Positions 53,101 to 64,000 of a stretch of DNA of 64,000 bases are shown one piece after another. The first letter of the stretch is position 1. The number at the start of each line of letters is the position of its first letter. The stretch is taken from NCBI GenBank assembly GCA_034509925.1, contig CM067526.1:7334244-7398243 (forward strand), written 5' to 3'. The stretch is from Hirudinaria manillensis. Its lineage: Eukaryota > Annelida > Clitellata > Hirudinida > Hirudinidae. Both the position numbers and the translations under genes were made by a program. Below the pieces are notes generated by a model. That model did not search any database, was not told the DNA's origin, and saw only the letters and a list, made by a program, of their open reading frames with translations.

Positions 53101-56100
53101 CTGTAATGCATCATCCTCAAAGCTTACTTTTCCAGTCTACAACAACTTCTAATGGCATTCTTCATTCAAAATATGAAACTTAACGTTGTTTCTTTTGTTA
53201 AATGACTTAATCAATCCATGGCTGCAGCAAATTTGCTGTGGCTCAACTCTTTTGCAATCAGTTTTCCTTTTAGTTTTTATCATTTTAGTTTTTCTGTCGA
53301 TGCCTCATTCTGTCAAGGCTCGACTACAGCAATGCCTTGCTTCATCAGCTGCCTTCGGCTTCCTTCCGGAAACTACAGAGAATTCAAGACAGGGCGGCAT
53401 GTCTAGTACTGGGTAGAGGAGCTGATCCGGCCGACGCCATGAGACTGCTACACTGGCTTCCAGTAAGAGATAGAGTGAATTTCAAAATCGCCTTAATTGC
53501 GCATAAAGCCCTTAGCACTTGGTCACCACCTTATTTGGCGGAGATGCTCTCACCACACCTGCACTCAAGAAGTCTGAGAGTGGCATCCTCAAACTTCCTT
53601 AATATCCCCATCCCAAAGACCAGATTTCAGGCTGGCTTGTTCAGATTTGCTGCTCCATCTATATGGAACAGTCTGCCACCCCTGCTAAGATCTGAAATGT
53701 CAACCGCCGACTTTAAGAAGAGACTCAAGACTCTTTTTTAGGCGTTTTGATTCTTGTAATTGTTGCACTGGCTCGCATGAATTTGACCGGTACAGCGCCT
53801 CTGTAGCTCACGCGTTCGGCGCTATATAAATGACTTATTATTATTATTATTATTATTATTATTTTTTGTTCCTTTATTAGCCCAGCCAAAAACTCACAAA
53901 AAGCAATCAATTCATAATCCGATTCAATAATTTTAGGTCCGCCAATGGGTCTGGGAAATCCCGTCAGACCATTCAAAAAAAGGGAACTTTCAAGTCGATC
54001 TTACGAGTCATTGTACATTCACAAATGTCCTTCAATTCAAGTTCTTTTTTCTTCTTCTCCAGGTGTTATTTTTAAAAGTTTGCCAAATCTTATGGGCCTC
54101 CTGCATTGTTTTTATGGAGGTCCACATGAGGAACCCCCTCGAGACCCCAAATCTTCTCCAAACCCTCCAAGACTCTTCTGCTATTTCTCCTCTCCAGTTC
54201 AAGACCAGGGCGGTGATGGTACCTTTCTGAATCCATTGTTCTGGCATAGGATTATTTTCCTTCATCCATTGGTGGATTCCCGGAAGGTCATACTTTGCGA
54301 CTTTTGAAGCGTGTATTTTATTCAAGTCGGCAATATCCGATGCCACTGCCACGTCACATACGACGTATGTGGAGCCTTTCCATGCGCACAAATCAGGAAT
54401 TTTTGTTCCTTCTATCGTCGGGATTCTGGGTTCGATGCTGGTAGTAAACCCCATCTTCTCAAGTTTGCTTCCTAACATGGCCAAAATGGAGTTGTGTCTA
54501 ACATGTCTAGGACCATCGGTAACATGGCACCGCTGTATGATATGGCCCAGCGACTCCTCAGTCCGGCATCCAGCAGTGCAGAGAGTGCTCAAATACATCT
54601 TGTATCTCGATTCCCGCAATCTGTTGTGTAGGACCGCGGCTCTAACCTTCACGCAGTTGATCCATTGATCTGACGTCATTCTGCTAATTCCATCGATTAG
54701 CCATTCGCTTGGACCAATGGCGTTTGAAAATGATTGCAGTCCATATCCGTCAACTGTTTTGTACAGTTGTTTGGCCGTTCTGATGCCCATTGTTTTGGCG
54801 TCTGTACAATTCTGTGGGAGACCAAACTTCCTGACTTCTCCCATCACTGTCGTTCCGCCTCCAAGGACGTCCAGCACGAATTGGTCTCTATTCGCCTTGG
54901 CTTCTTTTAAGACCTGAGACATGCGACGAATTCTTATATTTGGAATCCATTTCCGAAGTTGAAGGATTCCGAGACCTCCTAGTCGGACTGGGGCATACAG
55001 GAATGCATTGGGGACGTACTTCGGCAATTTCAACCAATGTCGAACTGTTCGTCTAATGGTGACGTCTGCGGCATTCAAAGACTTGAGGCTTATTTTTCGT
55101 AGCTGAGATGGTGTACAAGGCCAGGCATGAGATGAGTTCTGAGAATGTAGAGCCGCTGATGTGGTTCCAAAGGGGCGCGCGAAATGGAGTGTAGGTCTTT
55201 TTGAATTTTTTCTGCTATTGATGCATATTTTAATCGTGCCCCAATCTCAATACCAAGATATTTGTAGGACAATGATATTTAGTGCAGTGATTTTCGTGTG
55301 TTGCACTTCAAGGTATGGTTCCGGATTAACAATCCACGATCTTTTTGCGGTGTTTATCTCGGTGCGGAGAGATGCGCACTTGATTGGATTCATCGATAAT
55401 CCCACCTTTGACATTCCTCCTTCAAGTTGTTGAAGCATCATCTGCATTCCAACGTCTGTTGTAGACATCAGCAAGAGGTCGTCAGCAAAGGCAACGTAGT
55501 TGCATTTTATTTTGGACTCAGCGTCTCCTGTTACGCCGATTGACTTGTCCACTTCGCTAAGGACCATGTCAATAACAGCATTGAAAAGCATAGGAGACAT
55601 TGGATCTCCTTGCTTGACGCCTCTGCCCACTTGAATGCGATTACTAATTCCGTCTGCAGTCTTGATTTGAACCCAACTATTTCTGTACAGTTCTGTCAAG
55701 TAATTGATAAACAATGGAGGCGCCCCGAGTCGAGAAGCAGCTCTCATGATTGATTGATGAGAAACTGAATCAAACGCTTTGGATATGTCTACGAAAGTCA
55801 AATTTAACTTTTTCAGTTCCTGCTTCTTTTTCTTGATGAGGGACTTCACCAACCACATAATATCGGCCAGACCATCTCCTTGACGAAACGCTTTTTGGTG
55901 CGGAGACAACGGCAAGAAGGAGATCATCCGTCTGTTGAGGATCCTATGAAAGAGTCGACCAATGATTGGGCTCACTGTGATGGGTCTGAACTCGCTTGGG
56001 TTGGTGGCTCCACTTATTTTTGGAATGCATGTGACGATCCCAATTTTGAATGAAGACGGGGGCAAACCAGTTAACAGCCACAGTGACATGTGAACTGCAA

Positions 56101-57742
56101 AGTCAATATTCTTGATCCCTTCTATGTGCTCTTTCTTTAATTTGTCGTGTCCTGGCGCAGCATCTCGGAGACCTCTAATAGCAGAATTCACCTCATCGCT
56201 GGTGACTGGCAATTCTAAATCATACAGAGTTCCGCCAACAACTGTCACTGGTCTATCGTCTTCAACTGACTTTTTTGAGAAGACCTGCTCCCAATAATCG
56301 ATCAGTTCTTTTCCTGGAGTTGCCTTTGACTTTTCTTTGAATTCCTCTGCCAACACTGCCCGTGCCCCTGCTGCTGGATTTTTCCTGAACAAATCTTGTA
56401 TTACTTTCCTTTGTCTCTGTCTTTCAATGGTTCTCAGTTCTTTTTTGCTGAGTCTAGTCTTTGCTTTCACGAATATTCGACCTTTGGCATTGTTTGGTTT
56501 TGTTCTTTTGTTTTGTGTTGGTCGTTTCGATGTCTTTTGGATGAATTGTTTACCGGTTATTGGGGGGAGAAGATTTTCTGTCCACTTGCTATATTCTTTG
56601 TCTATTAGCTCCTGCTGAGTGGTCTTGTCTGCGGAATTGCGGAGTAGCAAGGACAGTTCTTCGCTAGAAAGATGGATGCATTCATAGCGATTCAGAATAA
56701 ATTGTTGTAATTTGATCTCACTGTTTACCATGTCTTCCACTGGATCGAAGGAACAAGGAGCTCTTATTTCTTTTGTTTTTGAAGTTATTTCTTGCATTAT
56801 GATGTCATTAAGAAATTGGCGATAACTGGGTTTATTTCTGATTTTCCGAATTGATTTAATTGAAAACTGAGTCACGATTCTGTGTATGGCCAGATTGATT
56901 CTTTTCTTTTCTAATGAGTTCAAACTTAACTCTGCTCTGGCAATGTTTTCCAAACGCTCATCATCATCATTTACGGAGGGAATGGCTGGACAATCTCCTT
57001 CGTTATTTTCCTCACTTGATTCCGTGACCTCTCTGTTGTTCATATCACCAGACTGAGCCCTCAAAATCTTTCGGTAAGACGATTGGCGTCTATGGCTCCT
57101 GATGGCTGCTAAGGATCGATGTTGAAATCTTTTTTGAGCTTCAATATTTACATTCTTGTAACCTTCCTGCTTTAATTCAACTTCAATTTTTGCAAGCATA
57201 TGAGATTCTTCTTCCGACCAGCGACACTTGGAGTAGCTTTTACCGGCCCTTTCTCTGTGATATTCCACTGGATGGGCATGGTTTTGATGAATTTTTAGCC
57301 CTCGCTCTGTTTTGAATTCAGAGCCGCAGAATTCGCACTTTCTTGGCGGACATTCTTGTTGTACGCTCTCAATGTTCGAACAATGGAGACTTTCGTCGTA
57401 CACATTTCTCGAACGTAACGTTCTAATTAACAATTTTTCTCTGGACTGATTGTCTTCCATATTTCAACCAAAACCAACAAATTGAACGAACTAACTTGAA
57501 AGCCTTTGCAAACTGTGAAGTCCTATCAACTAAATGACTAGACAATCAACGAAACTGTTGTTTCCAATTCACAGCTTTATTTCCCCCTTTTTTCCAGAAA
57601 TTATGCTAACCAACCACGAAAAGATTGGTAGGGGACACAAATTGACCAGATTTCGAAGCAAAAAATCGTTACGTTAAGCAAAAGCAGTAATTTGTAACGA
57701 GCAAACGAAATTTCGTACGTACCGGTCAACCGCTCGAGCCAC

Positions 57743-57786
<44 letters not shown>

Positions 57787-60700
57787 TTTCAAAACTTTTA
57801 TTCAGCCCGGATTACGTCCGTAAAACCATCACGCAAACAGTGAACCTCATCGCTAATTTTAGAGTCCTCAGACGGGCCCGGGAAAACCCATGGACTGTTA
57901 ACAGTAGCCTAAATATAATATTATAAATTAGATAAAGTACAATCAAATAAATGTTCTTCTCGGCCTTCTTCTTTTCCCTGCTTTCCAAGCGTTTGCTCTG
58001 AATGTTCTCCATATTCTATGGGTTTCTATCAGAGTCTTAATTGATGTCCACGTTAAGAACCGCTTAGAAATGCCAAGCTTCTTCCACGAGGTCCAAGTTT
58101 CCATGGCGATTGCTCCTCTCCAATTGATTATGTAGGCTGTGGCAATCGCCTCCATTTTGCCCTTGCCCTGATTTGGGCTGTTAGCCTTCATCCAGCGATG
58201 AATGTCCGTGGTGTTATATTTGTCTATCTTGCTTTGGTGGACTCTATCTAGATCCACATTATCGGACACCACGGCCACGTCACAAATTATGTAACGTTCA
58301 TCGCTCCAGGCACAAAGATCGGGGATTCTGGTCCCGCTGACGGTTGGAATACGAGGCTCTCTTGTTGTTGAGTACCCCATCTGTGTCAAGACCGTCTCAA
58401 GCATCTTCGCTATACAGTCGTGCCTTGCATGGCGGGGCCCGTCGGTACTCGGACACTTTTGGATAATGTGGGCGAGAGATTCCATTTCCCCACATCTGGC
58501 TGCGCAGGCTGTGTTGAACAGGGGTGTTTTTCTGGAAGCCCGCAATCTATTGAAAAGTGTTGCTGAGCGGACTTTAACACAGCTTATGTATTGGGTGGAT
58601 GACATTCTGTTGATGCCATCCACCAGCCATTCACTTGGGGCTATTGCTTCCGGGAATCTCATCAGCCCGTGTCCGTCGACCGTTTTATAAAGTTCCCTCG
58701 CGGTTGATAGTCCACGAGGAACGTTCGGCTCATCTTTTTCCTTTGGCCTCCCAAATCTTTTGACTTCGCTGGCGATCATTGTGTTTTCGCGCAATGCATC
58801 CATCAGGAAGTTGTCGTTGCTCTCTTTGGCCTGCTGTAGAACTTTTGTCATTCTACGTATTCTAATTTCCGGAATCCATCGACGCAGTTGAAGGATTCCC
58901 ATTCCTCCCGTTCTGATCGGGGCATGAAAGAATGCATTTGGGGTGTCTCTTGGCAGCCGGAGCCATTTTCGAACAGACCTCCTTATTGCGACATCAGCAG
59001 AATTCAAGGACTTGAGGCTGATCGCTTCGAAGGTGAGGAAGTGAACAAGACTAGGGAGAAGATGAGTCCTTAGGACATACACTCTCTGGCATGGCACGAG
59101 CGGAGCCCGCGAAATCGAGTGAAGGCCTTTTTGAATTTTATCTGCAAGCGAAGCAAATTGCATTCGAGGTCCGATTCGAACTCCTAAATACTTATAGGTG
59201 TCAACAATGGAGAGTGCCCTGATATCCTTATCTTGCAGTGTCAGGTATGGCTCTGGGTTGACGATCCATTGTCTTTTACGAGTGATGACCTCAGTTCTCA
59301 TCGAGGCACACTTGGATGCGTTCATGATGAGTCCAACTTTGGCCATCGACACCTCCAGTTGTCGCAACATCACTTTCATTCCAACGTCTGTGCTGGACAG
59401 TAAAAGAAGGTCGTCTGCAAAGGCGATGTAGTTGCATTTTTCGGAGGATTTGCCTCCTCCCGTAACCCCAATTGATCTGTCAATGTCACTGACAACCATG
59501 TCAATGACAGCGTTGAATAACATCGGGGACATGGGGTCGCCTTGCCTTACTCCCCTGCCGACCTGTATGGATCTGCTGAGCTCCTTTCCCATCCTGATGT
59601 GCACCTGACAATTACTGTATATTTCCGACAAATATCTTGTTAACAGGGGTGGTGCGCCGACTCGTGAGGCTGCCCTGATGATCGATTCGTGGGAAACGGA
59701 ATCGAACGCCTTAGACACGTCTACAAATGTCATGTTCAGCTTCTTTCTGTCTTGTCTGCTTTGGGCGACAAGAGCCTTTACAAGCCAGATGTTGTCGGCC
59801 AAACCGTCGCCTGATTGGAACGCCTTCTGTCTCGATGATAGTGGCCAATATACGGACATGCGTTTGTTGATCACTCGATGGAAGAGGCGACTCATGAGCG
59901 GACTCACAGTGATTGGTCTGAATTCACTTGGATCGGCTGTTCCTCTCGCCTTTGGGATAAAGCTGACGACGCCAACTTTGAAGGGAGATGGTGGCAGGCC
60001 CGTCAATAACCAGAGGGACATATGCACAGCAAAGTCGATCGGTTTGATGTTTTCCAAGTGTTTCCTTTTCACTCCATCCAGACCGGGAGCACCGTCTTTA
60101 AGACCTCGCAGAGCCATTTTTACTTCAGTGCAGCTGACGGGAGCCTCCAAATCATGACAAATACCGCAAACTGGAACCACCGATCTATCGTCTGTAATTG
60201 ACTTTTGGGAAAATATTGGTTCCCAAAACTGGAGCAGTTGTTCGTGTGGTATGGGTTTAACTTCCTCGTTATATTCTTCATTCAAAACCGAACGAGCTCC
60301 TGAAGATCTATTCTTCCTGAATAACCCCTGGACCTTCGCTCGTTTCTTCTTTCTGTCTTCCCTTCTTATCTCCTTCTTGGATGGTCGGATCTTCGTTGTC
60401 CGAAATGGTCTGGCCTGATTTCCCGCTTTACTTTTGTCAGATGCAACGTAGGAAGTAGTCTCGACCTTCGGAGGCCGCTTTTCATATCTGTCAGCTCCCT
60501 TCTTTCCATTGTGCACTTTCAAACTCTCCATCCACTGTATGTATTCCTTGTCTATCAAACGGCGCTTTGAGTCGATGTCAACGATTTGATTTCTCAACAG
60601 TTCGGAAAGTTCCTCGCATGGCAGATTTATGTATTTGTAATTTGCGAGTATAAATTGCTGCAGTTGAATGAAGCTATTCACTTCCGTTTCGACTGGAGAT

Positions 60701-61729
60701 GCCGTGAGTGTGGGAATCGCAGTACATTTCGTAGGCTTGCCAGAGCAAGTTGTCTTTTCAATGATGTAATTATTTAGAAATTTGCGATATCCTGGCTTGT
60801 TCCTAACTTTCCTAATGGTTGCAACTGGGACGGTAGGCAAGTATCGGTGAAGGGCAAGGTTGACTTGCTTTTTCTCAAGTGAGTTCAGCCTCCATTCGGC
60901 GCTGGCAATCTCGTTCCATAGGCTGTCCACCCCTGAGAGTGCAGAAGTAAATTCACGGTTGGATGAACGTTCAACTTGACTATCTGATCCACCAGATTCT
61001 ATTTTAGTCTGGTATTTCTCCAAGATGTTCCTATATTTTGGCTGCCTTCTGTGAGACTTAATGGCATTCAGTGACCTGTGTGGGAAACCTTTCTGTGCCT
61101 CTATGTTGATGTTTCTGATTCCTTTGCTTTTCAGTTCCAGTTCAAACTTGGCTAACAGTGTGGATTCTTCCTCAGTCCAAACACACTTTGAATAACTCTT
61201 GCCAGCTCTTTCTTTGTGGTATTCCTCTGGGTGAGCATGGTTCTGATGGATTCTGAGACCTCGTACTGTTTTGAAGACAGCTTTACAAAAACAACATGTT
61301 TCCTGCTTTTCCTCATTGCTTGTGTCTTTCACAACTGAATTTGTAACTGGAGACACAGCAACGCTTTCGCCGGAGGAGTTCTTTCCAAATATGGCTCGAG
61401 AACGAAGAGTTCTAACTAGGTTGTCGGAATCGGACATTCCGAAACGGTGAAAGCTACAAGTTTTCAAGAAGACTGCGAGTCCGTAAACGAAAGTCAACAG
61501 ACACGACGATACGGAAGGATTTTCGTTCGCAGGTCTTCAATTTTCCCCTTTTCTTTTACAGAAACAGTAAAATGATTTCACCTTCAGACAAAACGAAAGG
61601 TAGGGGACACGAATAAGCTAAATTCGGAGAAATTCGATAATTTCCGAGCGAAATTAACATGTATTTAACACGAAAACACGCAAGAAAAACAAATCGACCG
61701 CTCCTTAGCTTACTCGCTCGAAAAAAAAA

Positions 61730-61900
<171 letters not shown>

Positions 61901-64000
61901 TTTTTTTTTTTTTTTATTTTTATTTTCTCGGCCTCACACCCAAAACACAAACAACAATATTCCGACGGCCTCTCCAGAGTTTAGTGTCCGCACTAGGGCC
62001 CGAGATCACCCTGGACATTCGGTCAGAAGGTGAAATCACGATCGAACGCGCCGAGTAACGTCAACTGCCAATGTCATTGAGAATTCGCAGTCCGAGAAAG
62101 TGCGATTGCCCTCGGAAGTGGGCACCTGTGAGCCCTCCAGATTTTGTAACTGTGACTGAGGACCGAGAGCACAACGTACATTAAACTCGTCTTCGAAGCG
62201 CCGCACTCTCTCCAGAATCTGTATGATTCTGCACTCATGACTCCTCTCCAGTTGCAAACGCAGGCGCCAACCCTCGGAAGCATTCTTTGGACACCGGCTG
62301 GGGCATTCCTCAACATCCAATCATGAACATCTTTAATGTCATACTTTGAAACCTTGCTCTTATGACACTTGTCTAAATCATAATCATCGGATGTCACGGC
62401 AACATCAGTCACTATGTAGAGGTCACGTGTCCAGGCACACAAATCAGGAATTTTGAGTCCCTTTTCTGTGGGAATACGGGGCTCTATTACCGTAGTATAA
62501 CCCCTTTTTCGTAATTCCCGTTCTAATTCCCTGACGACAGCGTTGTGTCTTTCATGCCTTGGGCCATCCGTTCTCGGGCATCTCTGGATCATGTGGCCCA
62601 GCGATTCGAAAGAATTGCAGCCCTCCCCGCATCTCCTTGAAGCCAGAGGATTCCATCTCGATGCTCGGAGTCTGCAGTGAAGGGCGGCCGCTCGGACTTT
62701 TATGCATTTGATGTATTGGCCAGATGGAACTCTTGGAACCGCTGCTGAAATCCAATCACTCATTCCAATTCCTCTGGTGAATGATCTTAATCCATAACCG
62801 TCTACAGTTTTGTATAGGCTCTCTGAGGCCGCCACTTTCCAATCCAGTTTTGCTTGTTTTGCCTCCGACGTTCCAAATTTCCGGAATTCTCTCATGATCA
62901 GGGTGTTGTTCCTAAGAACATCTAACAGGAATTCATCTTTACGACCACCTGTCTCAGAGAAGATATCTGCCAATCTATTTATTCTGAGCCGGGGAACCCA
63001 TTGTTTAAGTGGAAGTATTCCCAGACCACCGGATTTGACGGGAGCATGGTAAAATGGCTTTGGGACATCCTTTGGAAGATGAAGTCATTGTCTTGTTGCT
63101 TTCCTAATCGCGGTATCTGAGGAACTCAGAGAACCGAGGTTGACCTCGCCAAAGGTAAGTTTGTGAACGAGGCTTGGTATCAGATGGACTTTTAAAATAT
63201 ATAGGCGTTGGCAAGGCTTAATTGGTGCCTTTGAAATGGAGTTGAGAGACTTTTGAATTTCATAGCCGATCGACACTGGCTGCTTTCGAACTCCAATCTG
63301 TATCCCCAGGTATTTGTAAGTCTGTGAGACGTCTATTGCTTTGATATCCTGTGATTCAAATTTAATGTAGGGCGTAGGATTGATTATCCAGCGTTTTTCC
63401 TTGCAATGGGTTTCCGTTCTGAGTGTAGCGCACTTGTTTGGATTGATCTTAAGTCCTGCGCTGCCCATTGCAGTTTCAAGTTGCTCCATCAACTTCTTCA
63501 TTCCGATGTCAGTTGTTGACATCACCACCAGATCATCAGCGAATGCAATATAATTGCATCTGATCGCTGAATTTCTGCCAGCCGTGACACCAATTGATTG
63601 ATCCAGTTCGCTGGTTATCATATCCATGACCGCATTGAATAAGTTGGGGGACATCGGGTCTCCTTGACGAACTCCCCTTTTCACCTGTACCCCTCTAGTA
63701 AGTACTCCCTCGACTTTAAAGTGAACCTCACTTTCTTTGTAAAGTTCCTCTAAGTAGTTAAGGAGGAGAGGTGGAGTACCGAGTCTGGCAGCAGCCCTGA
63801 GGATAGATTTATGGGATACTGAGTCGAAAGCTTTGGTGACGTCGACAAATGTCAGGTTAAGTTTTTGGATCTGTTCTTTCTTTTTTTGAATTATTGATTT
63901 GATGAGAAAGAGATTTTGTGCGATGCCATCCCCCGGACAGAAAGCTTTTTGTCTCGATGAGAGGGGCCAATTCCCCAACATTCTACCTCCAAGGATACGA

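Overview
This is a window of animal (metazoan) nuclear DNA. It is AT-rich, its genes are split into small exons with GT..AG introns (some only about 60 bp), and it carries a canonical animal TATA-binding protein gene, a receptor-like gene with thrombospondin type-1 (TSP1) repeats, and several classes of eukaryotic retrotransposon. There is no bacterial gene organisation. The sequence alone does not fix the phylum; an invertebrate with compact introns and active R2-type retrotransposons is the best description.

Layout. 1-4976: decayed retroelement pieces and short tandem duplications. 4977-11964 (+): a multi-exon gene for a single-pass membrane protein with five compact TSP1 repeats, one transmembrane segment and a cytoplasmic tail of about 480 residues; a 3 kb intron separates the membrane exon from the tail. 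12000-13703: dispersed repeats. 13704-29421: five almost identical tandem units of about 3.14 kb, each a fusion of a broken R2-like retrotransposon with a fragment of another retroelement. 29560-32905: a decayed L2/CR1-type LINE with endonuclease and reverse transcriptase remnants. 33439-33733: a solo LTR with a 4-bp target duplication. 34029-34986: a GC-rich direct duplication and a 48-bp perfect inverted repeat. 35818-38280: remnants of a Copia-type element. 38779-40990 (-): the 3' part of an LTR element related to the solo LTR, with in-frame 52-residue tandem repeats. 42399-44129 (+): TBP in seven exons. 45830-46960: another decayed L2/CR1 copy. 49896-51689 (+): a five-exon multi-pass membrane protein with an internal duplication, flanked on both sides by a satellite-like repeat.

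53290-64000 is the most striking part. The (TTA)n tail of an L2/CR1 fragment is followed by three different R2-superfamily elements, all on the minus strand, head to tail, and separated from each other only by TTA microsatellites. This points to repeated target-primed insertion into (TAA)n/(TTA)n, as known for the Dong element of the R4 clade. The middle element has an uninterrupted reading frame of about 1164 codons with zinc finger, Myb-like, reverse transcriptase and restriction-like endonuclease motifs all present. The three families share a 3'-UTR stem whose outer base pair changes in a compensatory way. The two whose 5' ends are visible share a pseudoknotted 5' end with the strand order of an HDV-like ribozyme. 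All of this was read by eye; no alignment or folding program was run.
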